Assembly: GCA_902627565.1 (NCBI GenBank)
Contig: CACOJM010000002.1
Coordinates: forward strand, 62,001 to 126,000
DNA length: 64,000 bases
Direction of reading: 5' to 3'
Source of the DNA: an uncultured Pelagibacteraceae bacterium
GTDB taxonomy: Bacteria > Pseudomonadota > Alphaproteobacteria > Pelagibacterales > Pelagibacteraceae
The notes below the pieces were generated by a model that saw only the letters and a list, made by a program, of their open reading frames with translations, had not been told where the DNA came from and did no database searches. How positions within the stretch are numbered: the stretch's first letter is position 1; each line of letters starts with the position of its first letter. Positions 27,116 to 37,058 of this stretch are shown piece by piece. The position numbers were made by a program, and so were the translations under genes.

Positions 27116-28081
27116 ATGGATATGACTTTAATTTACACGGTTATAGGGTTTTCTCTTGCCGGTTATAGTGTTATCGCTAACGACTCAATTCAAACACTGG
27201 GTACATTTATAGCTTCAAAAAAGAAGTGGTTTAAATGGTATGTGCTTGCAGGATCTGCTTCGAGTGTTATGATTATAGCATTAACATGGGGATGGTATTC
27301 ATATGATGGTGATATTTCTTATGGAAGATTAAATAGAATACCTTATCAAGAAATTCAATGGTATCACGCAGTAGCACCTGCAATACTATTATTATTAACA
27401 AGAATTGGAATACCGGTATCTACTACTTTCTTAGTTCTTTCAGCATTTGCCTCAACAGTCGTGCTTGAAAAAATGCTTATGAAAAGCGTCGTTGGCTATG
27501 GTTTAGCAGCAATGGTTGCTTACATCGCCTGGATAGCTGTTTCTAAATTCATTAATGAAAAATTTGATGAAGTAGACGAAAAATGGGTAGGCTTCTGGAG
27601 AAATAGTGTTTGGATTTCTTCTGGTTGGTTATGGTGGGTTTGGTTGTCTCACGACGTGGCTAATATAGCTGTGTATCTACCTAGACAATTAGATTTAACA
27701 TTGCTTTTAATAGTAATGGGTTACTTTACAGCACTGTTATTCTATATTTTCTACATTCAAGGTGGACCAATTCAAAAAGTTGTTCTTGAAAAAACAGGAA
27801 CAAGGTACGCAAGATCAGCAACAATTATTAATGTAATTTATGCTGGTGTCTTATTCTACTTTAAAGAACTAAACGATTTACCTATGTCTACGACATGGGT
27901 TTTTGTTGGTTTATTATGTGGAAGAGAACTTGCTATAGCTACCATGAACAAAGATTATAAGTTAGGTTATGTCTTTCCATTAATTGGAAAAGATTTCCTA
28001 AAAATGGTATTCGGATTAACTGTCTCAGTAGGTATAGTGCTTGCGATACATTATATAATAATACCAAACAATTGGTTTTAA
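27116..28081 (+). CDS. PiT-superfamily-like membrane transporter, substrate unknown
   Basis: A 321-residue protein with about nine to ten hydrophobic helices. It shows an internal two-fold repeat: ANDSIQTLGT (21-30) is followed 79 residues later by PVSTT (100-104), and SHDVANI (178-184) is followed 78 residues later by PMSTT (256-260). These match the paired GxNDxANxxGT and P[VI]STT signatures of inorganic phosphate (PiT) carriers, so a sodium- or proton-coupled anion carrier is likely. In the second half the usual Asn is His (SHD), and it is shorter than typical PiT proteins. No pit accessory gene is adjacent. Phosphate is a guess; the fold assignment is firmer. Confidence 0.7.
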   Translation: MDMTLIYTVIGFSLAGYSVIANDSIQTLGTFIASKKKWFKWYVLAGSASSVMIIALTWGWYSYDGDISYGRLNRIPYQEIQWYHAVAPAILLLLTRIGIPVSTTFLVLSAFASTVVLEKMLMKSVVGYGLAAMVAYIAWIAVSKFINEKFDEVDEKWVGFWRNSVWISSGWLWWVWLSHDVANIAVYLPRQLDLTLLLIVMGYFTALLFYIFYIQGGPIQKVVLEKTGTRYARSATIINVIYAGVLFYFKELNDLPMSTTWVFVGLLCGRELAIATMNKDYKLGYVFPLIGKDFLKMVFGLTVSVGIVLAIHYIIIPNNWF

Positions 28082-28093
28082 ATATATTTTTGT

Positions 28094-28119
28094 GGTCGTG
28101 TTAATTATTTAATACGGCC
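28094..28119. terminator. hairpin between convergent genes, possible bidirectional terminator
   Basis: GGTCGTGTTAA and TTAATACGGCC form an 11-bp stem (two wobble pairs) around TTAT. It sits in the 66-bp gap between the PiT-like gene and convergent dgkA. The downstream tracts are AT-rich but not clean T runs on either strand, so terminator strength is uncertain. Confidence 0.45.
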
Positions 28120-28147
28120 ATATATGTCTTGATATCTAGCTATTTTT

Positions 28148-28480
28148 TTAAAAAGAGATTAAAAAAGTAATAATTAATATTAATAAAACAATAAATACAG
28201 CTGCACTTGATAAGTCTTTAATCTTTTTAATTTCAGGGTCTAGATCAGTAGTAACTCTATCACACAGTTTTTCAACTGCAGTGTTCATTATTTCAAATGC
28301 TAATAATAGAAAATATAATACTGATAATATAATTTTATAGTTAAAGTCTATATTTGATAAGTAAATATATGGAATTAAAAAAACACCTAAAACAATTTCC
28401 AAAATAAAAGAATTTTCTTTCGAAACGATCTTTAATCCATTCAAAGAATTAATTAAATTACTGTATAATTTTTTTATCAT
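28148..28480 (-). CDS. dgkA: diacylglycerol kinase
   Basis: Inner-membrane enzyme that phosphorylates diacylglycerol released during phospholipid turnover. At 110 residues it has the three-helix DgkA layout, and the active-site motif is seen as AFEIMNTAVEKLCDRV (Glu and Asn conserved). It is the last gene of valS-ilvD-manC-dgkA and its start overlaps the manC stop by one base. Confidence 0.92.
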   Translation of the reverse strand: MIKKLYSNLINSLNGLKIVSKENSFILEIVLGVFLIPYIYLSNIDFNYKIILSVLYFLLLAFEIMNTAVEKLCDRVTTDLDPEIKKIKDLSSAAVFIVLLILIITFLISF

Positions 28481-29670
28481 TATTTTACTCTTCCATATAC
28501 ATCTTGATATCTAACAATATCGGATTCTTTTAATATAGATCCAACTTGAGCCTCGATAATTTTAACTGGTTTTTTGTAAGGATTTTCTATTCTATGGATT
28601 GCACCTAATGGAATAAAAATAGTTTCATCAGGATTCATGGTAAAATATTTTTTATTTAACGTAATTTTAGGTTTACCATGAGTGACTACCCAATGTTCTG
28701 CTCTATGATGATGTTTCTGAAGACTTAATATACCTTTTGGTTTTACGTATAATTCTTTAATTAAGAATTCTTTACCACTAAATAAATTAACATAGCTACC
28801 CCAAGGTCTATGAAATACATTCTTCTTTTTAAAATAATGTCTCTTGTTTCGTCCATACATTTTACAGATTTCTTTCCAAGATCCTAAATCAGACCATGGA
28901 ATATCTAATTTGATAGCATTTATATCTCTAGTTTTTTCTAATATTGCATAATCAAAAGACTTGGCTGTTGCTTTAGTGAATGCTTGTTTGTTTAGATAAT
29001 AAACATTACTTTTATATTTTGCTTTTAATACTGCTTTATTACAATTTCGATAAATATTCGGTTGATATTTTTTAAAATTATTGACGATTGAATCTTTTCT
29101 CAAATAAAACATTCCAGAATTCCAATAACCTTTTTTACTAATTATTTGTTTAGCTTTAGCCACTTTTGGTTTTTCTACAAATCTAGTTACTTTATTATTT
29201 TTTGTTAAAAAATAACCAAATTCATTTGAAGGCATTGTGGGCTTAATTCCAAAGATAAAGATATTATTATGAGTAAGTTTCTTTTGGTTTTTTTTTATAG
29301 CTTTATTAAATAATGCAACCTTCTCTATCAAATGATCAGCAGCCAAGAACATTAATGGTTGTTCGTTAGGTATATCTTTAATTAAAGCTGTACTTAATAT
29401 AGCGGGTGCAGTATTTCTTTTTGCTGGCTCCAAAACTATCTTGAATTTTCTTATTTTGTGTTTCTTTAGATGTTGTTTTACTTGTTTTAAATATTTTGCA
29501 TTAGTGCTTATAATTGGTGCATCAAATATAGATGCTTTAACTCTCTCTAAAGTTTTTCCTAATAAAGTCCAATTACCAAAATTTATAAACTGTTTAGCTT
29601 GGTGTTTTTTAGCATTAGGCCAAAGTCTTGTTCCTGCTCCACCACATAAGATGACTGGGCGAATTTTCAT
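28480..29670 (-). CDS. manC: mannose-1-phosphate guanylyltransferase (with type II mannose-6-phosphate isomerase cupin)
   Basis: Makes GDP-mannose for surface glycans. The N-terminal nucleotidyltransferase has LCGGAGTRLWP and the GYF..K....FVEKP segment. The C-terminal cupin has KHHHRAEHWVVTHGKP and the FIPLGAIHRIENP motif of type II isomerases. At 396 residues it is shorter than the usual 460-480, with the linker reduced. I use ATG 29670, which overlaps the ilvD TGA by one base, rather than the TTG just upstream. No other glycan genes lie nearby. Confidence 0.88.
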   Translation of the reverse strand: MKIRPVILCGGAGTRLWPNAKKHQAKQFINFGNWTLLGKTLERVKASIFDAPIISTNAKYLKQVKQHLKKHKIRKFKIVLEPAKRNTAPAILSTALIKDIPNEQPLMFLAADHLIEKVALFNKAIKKNQKKLTHNNIFIFGIKPTMPSNEFGYFLTKNNKVTRFVEKPKVAKAKQIISKKGYWNSGMFYLRKDSIVNNFKKYQPNIYRNCNKAVLKAKYKSNVYYLNKQAFTKATAKSFDYAILEKTRDINAIKLDIPWSDLGSWKEICKMYGRNKRHYFKKKNVFHRPWGSYVNLFSGKEFLIKELYVKPKGILSLQKHHHRAEHWVVTHGKPKITLNKKYFTMNPDETIFIPLGAIHRIENPYKKPVKIIEAQVGSILKESDIVRYQDVYGRVK

Positions 29671-31388
29671 CAAATTTTTGAGTAATCCTTAACTTCTTTT
29701 TTCTTACCTGGATGAGTTGGTGCCCCCAAATATGCAGGTCCAACTGTTTGTGCATATTTCCAAAGCGTTCCTGATCCAAAATCAGATTTTCTAGCCCTCC
29801 ATTTTCTTCTTCTTGATGTCAATTGTGCTCTAGTTAATCTAACATTAATTGTTCCCTTCTTAGCATCAATATCAATGACATCTCCATTACGTAATAGAGC
29901 GATAGGTCCACCTAAAGCAGCCTCTGGGCCCACATGACCAACACAAAATCCTCTAGTTGCTCCTGAAAATCTTCCATCAGTTATTAAGGCAACCTTCTCT
30001 CCTTTACCTTGTCCATAAATTGCACCAGTTGTTGAAAGCATTTCTCTCATGCCTGGTCCACCAACTGGTCCCTCGTATCTAATAATAATTACATCCCCAT
30101 CTTTGTATCTTCTGCTTTGAACTGCTTTCATTGCACTTTCTTCATTGTCAAAACATCTTGCTCTTCCAGTGAATTGTAATTTTTTAAGTCCAGCAATTTT
30201 AACAATCCCGCCTTCAGGTGCTAAATTGCCTTTTAATCCTACAACACCTCCATCTGGTGATAAGGGTCTGTTGTAAGCTCTTAAAACTTTTTGTTTTGGA
30301 TTAAACTTAATTCCCTTTAAATTTTCTTTCATTGTTTTACCTGTAACTGTCATACAATCACCATGAATGTAACCACCATCATATAAAGTTTTTAATAACA
30401 TTGGTACACCACCAGCTAACCACATATCTTTTGCAACATATTTTCCACCTGGTTTTAGATCTGCAAGATAAGGAGTTTTTTTAAATATTTTTGCAACATC
30501 CATTAAATCAAATTTAATTCCAGCTTCATTAGCAATCGCTGGTAAATGTAATGCTGCATTTGTTGAACCACCTGTTGCAGCAACAATTGTTGCAGCGTTC
30601 TCTAATGCTTTTCTTGTAACGATATCTCTTGGTTTAATTCTTTTAGCGAGTAATTCCATTACCATTCGACCACTTGCTTTTGCATATTTATCTCTTTCTT
30701 CATATGGTGCTGGTGTTCCTGCTGAATAAGGTAAAGCTAAACCGATTGCCTCTGATACACAAGCCATAGTGTTAGCTGTAAATTGACCCCCACAAGCTCC
30801 AGCTGTAGGACATGCAACTAATTCTAACTTTCTTAATTCTTTTGCTGACATTTGACCTGAAGAATGTTTTCCAACAGCCTCAAAAACATCTACAACTGTT
30901 ACGTCTTTACCTTTGTATTTACCTGGAAGAATTGATCCACCATATATAAAAACACTTGGTACATTTAATCTTACCATTGACATCATTAACCCTGGTAAAG
31001 ACTTATCACAACCTGCGATACCCACTAATGCATCGTAACAATGACCTCTTACAGTTAATTCAGCACTATCTGCAATTACTTCTCTTGAGATTAATGAAGA
31101 TTTCATTCCCTCATGACCCATTGCAATACCATCAGTAACTGTAATCGTACAAAATTCTCTTGGAGTTCCTCCTGAGGCTCTTACACCCTTTTTAACTGAC
31201 TGAGCTTGTCTCATTAAAGCAATATTACATGGAGCTGCCTCATTCCACGTTGATACAACACCTACAAAAGGTTTTGAAACATCCTTTTCTGTTTCTCCCA
31301 TCGCATAATAAAAAGAACGATGAGGTGCTCTATCAGCTCCCAAAGACGTATGTCTACTTGGTAATTTTTTTTTATCAAACTTCCGCAT
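29670..31388 (-). CDS. ilvD: dihydroxy-acid dehydratase
   Basis: Fe-S enzyme of valine and isoleucine synthesis that dehydrates 2,3-dihydroxy-isovalerate. The 572 residues carry [21 protein letters not shown] (cluster cysteine), [17 protein letters not shown], the [14 protein letters not shown] block and the [21 protein letters not shown] loop. The start shares one base with the valS stop, so the genes that make valine and charge tRNA-Val are translationally linked. Confidence 0.96.
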   Translation of the reverse strand: MRKFDKKKLPSRHTSLGADRAPHRSFYYAMGETEKDVSKPFVGVVSTWNEAAPCNIALMRQAQSVKKGVRASGGTPREFCTITVTDGIAMGHEGMKSSLISREVIADSAELTVRGHCYDALVGIAGCDKSLPGLMMSMVRLNVPSVFIYGGSILPGKYKGKDVTVVDVFEAVGKHSSGQMSAKELRKLELVACPTAGACGGQFTANTMACVSEAIGLALPYSAGTPAPYEERDKYAKASGRMVMELLAKRIKPRDIVTRKALENAATIVAATGGSTNAALHLPAIANEAGIKFDLMDVAKIFKKTPYLADLKPGGKYVAKDMWLAGGVPMLLKTLYDGGYIHGDCMTVTGKTMKENLKGIKFNPKQKVLRAYNRPLSPDGGVVGLKGNLAPEGGIVKIAGLKKLQFTGRARCFDNEESAMKAVQSRRYKDGDVIIIRYEGPVGGPGMREMLSTTGAIYGQGKGEKVALITDGRFSGATRGFCVGHVGPEAALGGPIALLRNGDVIDIDAKKGTINVRLTRAQLTSRRRKWRARKSDFGSGTLWKYAQTVGPAYLGAPTHPGKKKEVKDYSKI

Positions 31389-34015
31389 TATAAACTTTCA
31401 ATGGTTAATGATATTTTTTTGATATCATTTTTTAAATTACTATAGTTAGTTTTTTCTTGTTCAACAATATTTTTTGGTGCTCTTTCAGTAAATCCTTTAT
31501 TAGATAATCGTTGTGATATCTTGTCCATTTCTTCCTGATATTTACCCTGCCTTTTTATTAAATTTTCTTTTATTAGATTTAAATCAACATTCTCATCAAA
31601 ATATATCTTAAATATGTCCCCAGATATAACTAATGTAGCAGATGGCTTGGCTTGATCTTTTTCATAAAAATTATTTATTCGACCCAATCTTTTAAGGACT
31701 ACTTCATTATTGAACATTAGAGTTTTGTTCTTTTTAGCAATTTTATTAATTGATATATCAACAAAAGAACCTGGACTTACATTTAACTCATTTTTAAATG
31801 ACCTTAATTCTGAAATTATATCAATTATTTTTTCGACATCTTTTTGAGATTGATCTTTTTTCGTTTTACCAGAAGGCCAATTTTTATACATAAGAAAATT
31901 TTTATTTGATTTATCAAACTTATTTTTTAACCAAATTTCTTCAGTCACAAACGGAATAAAAGGATGAAGCATAACAAGTATTTGTTTGAAAATATAAGCA
32001 GATACCTCTTTTACTTCTTTTTGAGCTTTTTTATCATCAGAATAAAGAATTGTTTTTGAAAGCTCGATATACCAATCACAATAAGAATGCCAAGCAAACT
32101 GATAGGCATTTTTAGCAGCCTCATCAAAACGGTAATCTTCGATATTTTTTTGAATTTTGTTCTTAATTTCTATTAACTCTGAATATATCCATTTGTTTAT
32201 ATTTAGTGTGATTTTTGGAACTTTATCAGTTTTCTTAAAATCACATTTATTTGTTATTAGGAAATTATTAGCATTCCATAATTTGTTTAAAAAATTTCTA
32301 TAACCTTTAACTCTATCTTCAGAAAGTTTTACATCTGTACCAGGTGATGCCATTGATAATAAAGTAAATCTCAAAGCATCAGCACTATACTTTTCTATTA
32401 AATCTAATGGATCAATAACATTACCTTTAGACTTAGACATTTTTTGTCCTTTTTCGTCTCTTACAAGTGCATGAACATAAATATCTTTAAAAGGTTCTTT
32501 GTTTAAAAACTCCATTCCAAACATCATCATTCTAGCAACCCAAAAAAAGATAATATCAAAACCTGTAACTAAAACTGAGGTAGGATAAAATTTCTTAACA
32601 AAATCTTTTTTATCAGGCCAACCTAATGTTGCAAAAGGCCATAAACCAGATGAAAACCATGTATCCAAAACATCTGGATCTCTAGTTATTTCAACATCTT
32701 TTTTATAAAATTTTTTAGCTTGTTTTTTTGCGTCTAATTCATTTGTTGCAACAAATATTTTTTTATCAGGTCCGTACCATGCAGGAATTTGATGGCCCCA
32801 CCAGAGTTGTCTAGAGACACACCAAGGTTCAATATTATTCATCCATTGAAAATAAGTTTTAGACCAATTAGTTGGAAAGAAATTTGTTTTTTTTGTCTTA
32901 ACAATTTTTTTTGCTTTTACAGCTAATTTTTTTGCATCGACAAACCATTGCTCAGTTAAAAAAGGTTCTATAACTGAATTTGATCTATCACCGTATGGAA
33001 CTTTGTTTTTAATATTTTCTTCTTTAACAAAAAAATCTTTTTCTTTAATTTCCTCTAATAGCTTTTTACGAGCATCAAATCTATCAAGTCCTACATAATC
33101 TTTCGGAGCATTATCGTTTATTTTTCCTTCTTCAGTAAATACATTAATGATATCCAGCTTATTTCTTTGGCCTACTTCATAATCATTAAAATCGTGTGCC
33201 GGTGTTATCTTTAATGCACCTGTTCCCTGTTCAGGATCTGCATAATTATCTTTAATAATCTTAATTTTTCTACCTACTATTGGGATAGTTACTGTCTTGC
33301 CAACAAATGTCTTGTATCTTTTATCTTTTGGATTTACAGCAATTGCCGTATCACCGAGCATTGTTTCAGGCCTTGTTGTCGCAATAGTAATAAATTCTGA
33401 GGAATTTTCGATTGGATATCTAATATAGTAAATTTTAGAGTTCATTTCTCTTTGATCAACCTCTAAATCTGAAATAGCTGTTTTAAGTACAGTGTCCCAA
33501 TTAACTAATTTTTCAGCTTTGTAGATTAATTTTTTTTTATGTAATTCAACAAAAACTTTAATTACAGATTTGGATAAATTATCATCCATAGTGAAAGCGT
33601 TACGTGACCAATCGCAAGAACACCCAAGTTTTTTTAATTGATTAATTATGATATCACCATATTCATTCTTCCACTCCCATACTTTTTTAATAAATTTTTC
33701 CCTTCCAAGACTATTTTTATTTAAATTCTCTTTTTCTAATTTTCTCTCAACAAGTGCTTGAGTTGCTATACCTGCATGATCGGTACCTGGCTGCCAAAGT
33801 GTTTCATAATTGTTCATTCGATAATATCGAATTAAAAAATCTTGAATTGAATTATTTAATGCATGTCCCATATGTAAACTTCCTGTTATATTAGGTGGCG
33901 GAATTACAATCGAAAACTTTTTTGAATTTTTTTGGGGTTTGAATAATTTATTTTTCTCCCAATATGCGTAAATCTTATCTTCTACTTTAGAATGTATATA
34001 TTTATCGCTTATCAT
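31388..34015 (-). CDS. valS: valyl-tRNA synthetase
   Basis: Class Ia synthetase, 875 residues. It has HIGH-equivalent HMGH (residues 48-51 in [14 protein letters not shown]), the CP1 editing domain with [15 protein letters not shown], the KMSKSKGNV motif near residue 525, and a C-terminal coiled-coil arm (INNFYEKDQ... to the end) that is typical of ValRS and separates it from IleRS and LeuRS. It is the first gene of a four-gene leftward operon. Confidence 0.97.
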   Translation of the reverse strand: MISDKYIHSKVEDKIYAYWEKNKLFKPQKNSKKFSIVIPPPNITGSLHMGHALNNSIQDFLIRYYRMNNYETLWQPGTDHAGIATQALVERKLEKENLNKNSLGREKFIKKVWEWKNEYGDIIINQLKKLGCSCDWSRNAFTMDDNLSKSVIKVFVELHKKKLIYKAEKLVNWDTVLKTAISDLEVDQREMNSKIYYIRYPIENSSEFITIATTRPETMLGDTAIAVNPKDKRYKTFVGKTVTIPIVGRKIKIIKDNYADPEQGTGALKITPAHDFNDYEVGQRNKLDIINVFTEEGKINDNAPKDYVGLDRFDARKKLLEEIKEKDFFVKEENIKNKVPYGDRSNSVIEPFLTEQWFVDAKKLAVKAKKIVKTKKTNFFPTNWSKTYFQWMNNIEPWCVSRQLWWGHQIPAWYGPDKKIFVATNELDAKKQAKKFYKKDVEITRDPDVLDTWFSSGLWPFATLGWPDKKDFVKKFYPTSVLVTGFDIIFFWVARMMMFGMEFLNKEPFKDIYVHALVRDEKGQKMSKSKGNVIDPLDLIEKYSADALRFTLLSMASPGTDVKLSEDRVKGYRNFLNKLWNANNFLITNKCDFKKTDKVPKITLNINKWIYSELIEIKNKIQKNIEDYRFDEAAKNAYQFAWHSYCDWYIELSKTILYSDDKKAQKEVKEVSAYIFKQILVMLHPFIPFVTEEIWLKNKFDKSNKNFLMYKNWPSGKTKKDQSQKDVEKIIDIISELRSFKNELNVSPGSFVDISINKIAKKNKTLMFNNEVVLKRLGRINNFYEKDQAKPSATLVISGDIFKIYFDENVDLNLIKENLIKRQGKYQEEMDKISQRLSNKGFTERAPKNIVEQEKTNYSNLKNDIKKISLTIESL

Positions 34016-34027
34016 GGGTATAATCAG

Positions 34028-34055
34028 TTTATAATTTAATAATCTAAATTAACAA
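34028..34055 (-). promoter_or_regulatory. putative promoter of the valS operon
   Basis: On the minus strand TTGTTA (34050-34055), a 16-nt spacer and TATAAA (34028-34033) lie just upstream of the valS ATG. Transcription from here would give a very short leader. The surrounding DNA is AT-rich, so chance matches are likely. Confidence 0.25.
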
Positions 34056-34135
34056 TAATCAAATTAGAACGTTATTTAATAGACTAATTGCAAATATTTT
34101 ATATAAAACTCCTGTAGCTATCATCTAAAACATTA

Positions 34136-34209
34136 GGCAACGTGGCGGAATGGTTACGCAGAGGATTGCAAATCCTTGTATCCCGGTTCGATTCCGGGCG
34201 TTGCCTCCA
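34136..34209 (+). tRNA. tRNA-Cys (anticodon GCA)
   Basis: A full cloverleaf is visible. The acceptor GGCAACG pairs with CGTTGCC, the anticodon loop TTGCAAA gives GCA, the T-arm contains GGTTCGATTCC and the CCA end is encoded. It lies 49 bp upstream of tRNA-Asn, so the two probably share a transcript. Confidence 0.96.
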
Positions 34210-34258
34210 AAAATATTCTTGTTTTAATGTGAAAAAAAAGTAAGTTGTTTTTTTAAAT

Positions 34259-34334
34259 TCCTCGGTAGCTCAGTTGGTAGAGCAGTTGACTGTTAATCAA
34301 TTGGTCGCAGGTTCGAGTCCTGCCCGAGGAGCCA
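34259..34334 (+). tRNA. tRNA-Asn (anticodon GTT)
   Basis: The acceptor TCCTCGG pairs with CCGAGGA, and the D-arm contains GCTCAGTTGGTAGAGC. The anticodon loop CTGTTAA gives GTT, the T-arm is GGTTCGAGTCC and CCA is encoded. It is a substrate for Tgt (GUN anticodon). The 3' end is 4 nt from the stop of the convergent XRE gene. Confidence 0.96.
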
Positions 34335-34338
34335 AAAA

Positions 34339-34710
34339 TTATCCGACCTTGGTAATATTATTGCTTGATACCTGCAAGGATTTATTAAATTTTAATTTTT
34401 GATCGGCATTTAATTCCGAGTATAATTTTACTAAAAAATTATAATTTACATTCATGTGACCTTGTTGTGATTTTTCCAAATTTACTAAATATTCTGAAAA
34501 ATCCTCAAAAAAATAATTTATAGGTACTTTTAAATAATTGGACAGTTGCAATAACCTTATTGAACTCACTCCATTGGTACCTTTTTCATATTTTTGAATT
34601 TGTTGAAAAGTTACGTTGATTGCTTTAGCTACTTTTGTTTGTGTTAAACCTAATGCCAATCTTCTTAACTTAAGTTTGTTACCTAAGTGTTTATTAAAAT
34701 TATCTTCCAT
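34339..34710 (-). CDS. XRE-family transcriptional regulator
   Basis: A 123-residue protein with an N-terminal helix-turn-helix (about residues 10-68: LGNKLKLRRLALGLTQTKVAKAINVTFQQIQKYEKG) and a 45-residue C-terminal extension. It belongs to a group common in alphaproteobacteria whose members end the domain with VPINYFFEDF-like sequence. The target genes are unknown. A promoter with an overlapping direct repeat lies immediately upstream, suggesting it represses itself. It sits between tRNA-Asn and the aap operon but in the same direction as aap, 164 bp after aapP. Confidence 0.9.
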   Translation of the reverse strand: MEDNFNKHLGNKLKLRRLALGLTQTKVAKAINVTFQQIQKYEKGTNGVSSIRLLQLSNYLKVPINYFFEDFSEYLVNLEKSQQGHMNVNYNFLVKLYSELNADQKLKFNKSLQVSSNNITKVG

Positions 34711-34731
34711 TAAGACCCCTCTTAATTTTTT

Positions 34732-34760
34732 TTATAAGCTAATTCAACTAGGTTTTGCAA
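34732..34760 (-). promoter_or_regulatory. promoter of the XRE regulator gene
   Basis: On the minus strand TTGCAA (34755-34760), a 17-nt spacer and TTATAA (34732-34737) form a good sigma-70-type pair. It lies 22 bp upstream of the XRE start codon at 34710. The -35 element lies inside the repeat region at 34749-34771. Confidence 0.55.
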
Positions 34761-34771
34761 CCTACTGCAAC
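34749..34771 (-). promoter_or_regulatory. putative operator: GTTGCA direct repeat plus inverted repeat over the -35 box
   Basis: Minus strand shows GTTGCA-N4-GTTGCA, two copies exactly 10 bp apart (34766-34771 and 34756-34761), one helical turn. TAGGTT and AACCTA form an inverted repeat over the same bases (34749-34764). Both overlap the -35 element, which fits autorepression by the XRE protein. Confidence 0.5.
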
Positions 34772-34873
34772 AAGATTTTTTTTTATTTTCATTGAAAAAA
34801 CTGGATATAGATAATACCTGTCAAGCATTACTTAAGCCTGAATTAAAGAAATTTTAGTTGAAAAAAGATATGA

Positions 34874-35608
34874 CTATAGTATCTGGCTTAGGAAAAGTTT
34901 TGTCCTTTCACTCTTAGGATTGGCAAAAAATTCCTTTGTATCAGCTTTTTCTACTATCATACCTTCATCCATAAAAATCATTTGATCAGCTACTTCTTTA
35001 GCAAAACCCATTTCGTGAGTTACAACAATCATGGTCATGCCTTGTTTTGCTAGATTTACCATCACATCAAGTACTTCTTTAATCATTTCTGGATCTAAAG
35101 CTGATGTAGGTTCATCAAAAAGCATAATTTTTGGCTCCATACATAAAGCTCGCGCAATCGCTGCTCTTTGTTGTTGTCCACCTGACAACTGACCAGGGTA
35201 TTTTTGTGATTGATCAAGTATTTGTACTCTTTCCAAATGTTTTAATGCTAATTCTTCTGCATCTTTTTTAGGCATTTTTTTTACCCATATGGGAGCAAGT
35301 GTACAATTATCTAAAATAGATAGATGAGGAAATAAATTAAATTGTTGGAATACCATACCAACTTCTGCTCTTATTTGCTCAATATTTTTGGTATCCTCAG
35401 TTAACTCTGTACCATCAACAATTATATTTCCTTCTTGATGTTCTTCTAATCTATTAATACATCGAATTAAAGTTGACTTACCTGAACCTGATGGTCCACA
35501 TACTACAATTTTTTCTTTTGGTTTAACTTCTAAATCAATTTTTTTTAAGACTTGAAAATCACCAAACCATTTATTCATATTGCTAATTTGAATAATACTA
35601 TCAGACAT
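34874..35608 (-). CDS. aapP: general L-amino acid ABC transporter ATP-binding protein
   Basis: ATPase of a polar amino-acid importer, 244 residues. It has Walker [12 protein letters not shown] (near residue 38), signature [15 protein letters not shown], Walker [15 protein letters not shown] and the switch VVTHEMGFA. It ends the aapJ-Q-M-P operon, 4 nt after aapM. Assignment to Aap rather than a glutamine-specific system comes from the two large fused permeases upstream. Confidence 0.94.
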   Translation of the reverse strand: MSDSIIQISNMNKWFGDFQVLKKIDLEVKPKEKIVVCGPSGSGKSTLIRCINRLEEHQEGNIIVDGTELTEDTKNIEQIRAEVGMVFQQFNLFPHLSILDNCTLAPIWVKKMPKKDAEELALKHLERVQILDQSQKYPGQLSGGQQQRAAIARALCMEPKIMLFDEPTSALDPEMIKEVLDVMVNLAKQGMTMIVVTHEMGFAKEVADQMIFMDEGMIVEKADTKEFFANPKSERTKLFLSQIL

Positions 35609-35612
35609 TTGT

Positions 35613-37058
35613 TTATCTATCGGTTTTATATTTTTGTTCTAAATTATAACTATATTTACTCATTGCATAACAAATAATCCAGAAAATTATTGCAGCAAAA
35701 ACATAGCCTTCCATAGCAAATCCTAACCATTCTGGGTTTGTTTTAGCTAAATTTAGCATACCTACTATTTCTAATAAACCAACAACAAAAATTAATGGAG
35801 TATCTTTTACTAAAGCTAAAAAAGTATTTGCTATTCCTGGAATAACTAACTTTAAAGCTTGAGGTAAAATTACAAATATATGCATTTTCCAATACCCCAT
35901 GCCCAAAGATTTTGCAGCTTCATATTGACCTCTCGGAAGGGCTTGTAAACCACCTCTTATAACCTCAGCTACATAAGCTGCTTCAAATAAAGAAATTGCT
36001 ATTATTGCTCTTACCAATTTATCAATAAAAAAATCCTCAGGTAAAAACATTGGAAACATTACTGCTGACATAAATAATACTGTTATTAAGGGAACTCCTC
36101 TCCAAAATTCAATAAAGCCAATCGAAATATATCTAATTAAAGGATAACCTGATCTTCTTCCGAGAGCAAAAGCCATACCAATCGGAAAACAGAAAATTAA
36201 ACAAAAGAAAGAAATTATAAAAGTTAAAGATAAACCTCCCCAAGCCCCCGTTTCAACCCAATTTAACCCATCTAATTTTCCAAGTTCAATCATTTCCTCA
36301 TAAAAAATGAAATATTTTAAGACAATATAAAGTGCGATAGGAACAAGTAGAAAATAATAAAATTTAAATTTATTAGGTATAAAAAAACCAATAATTATAG
36401 ATAGTATTGCAGCAATAATTCCATATGAAAAATCAAAGAATACAGGACCGCCTGAAATAAAGAAAAAAATGAACAAAAAAGCAATTAATGGGTAAATTAC
36501 AACGTAATATAAGGTTAAATATTTTTTAAATTTATCTGTTGCAAAATATCCTACAGAGCCGAGCAAAACTAGAGCTATAAATGATAAATTTATTCTCCAT
36601 TGTTCAGCATTTGGATACATTCCGTACATAAATCTTCTCATCCAAACTTTTATATATGTCCAACAAGCACCCGTGCCAGTACAAACATCTTTTGAGTCAC
36701 CTGCAAAACTAGCATCTACTACAAACCAACTAAGTATTGGTGGAATTGATTTAATAATGACAAATATTATTAGTAAAGATAGAACAGCATTAAAATTATT
36801 TGTATTTATATGCTTGTTTAATAAATCTAATTTATTAATACCACTAAATTCTATTCTTATAAAATAAAGTCCAACGAACCCTAAAATTAATGGTAGTAAA
36901 AAACTTAAAAAATTAGGCAAAAAACCTGTTAAATTAACTCTAAAAAAAGAATTTAAGGAAACATCCAATAAACTGATAAAAAACAATGAAAAACCTAAAT
37001 ACAGAAAAGTATTTAAATTTCTTTTGTCAGGTTTTAGAAAATTTATTTTAGACATCAT
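35613..37058 (-). CDS. aapM: general L-amino acid ABC transporter permease AapM
   Basis: Inner-membrane subunit of 481 residues, far longer than simple His/Glu-type permeases because of an extended N-terminal region with extra helices (about residues 1-265). The C-terminal BPD_transp_1 domain carries [17 protein letters not shown] and the EAA loop [28 protein letters not shown]. It starts with ATG overlapping the aapQ TGA by 4 nt. Confidence 0.93.
   Translation of the reverse strand: MMSKINFLKPDKRNLNTFLYLGFSLFFISLLDVSLNSFFRVNLTGFLPNFLSFLLPLILGFVGLYFIRIEFSGINKLDLLNKHINTNNFNAVLSLLIIFVIIKSIPPILSWFVVDASFAGDSKDVCTGTGACWTYIKVWMRRFMYGMYPNAEQWRINLSFIALVLLGSVGYFATDKFKKYLTLYYVVIYPLIAFLFIFFFISGGPVFFDFSYGIIAAILSIIIGFFIPNKFKFYYFLLVPIALYIVLKYFIFYEEMIELGKLDGLNWVETGAWGGLSLTFIISFFCLIFCFPIGMAFALGRRSGYPLIRYISIGFIEFWRGVPLITVLFMSAVMFPMFLPEDFFIDKLVRAIIAISLFEAAYVAEVIRGGLQALPRGQYEAAKSLGMGYWKMHIFVILPQALKLVIPGIANTFLALVKDTPLIFVVGLLEIVGMLNLAKTNPEWLGFAMEGYVFAAIIFWIICYAMSKYSYNLEQKYKTDR

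Noticed and set aside
34801-34850. TTGACA-like element upstream of the XRE gene on the minus strand
   Set aside because: No -10 element at 16-18 bp; the TTGCAA-N17-TTATAA pair nearer the gene is better.
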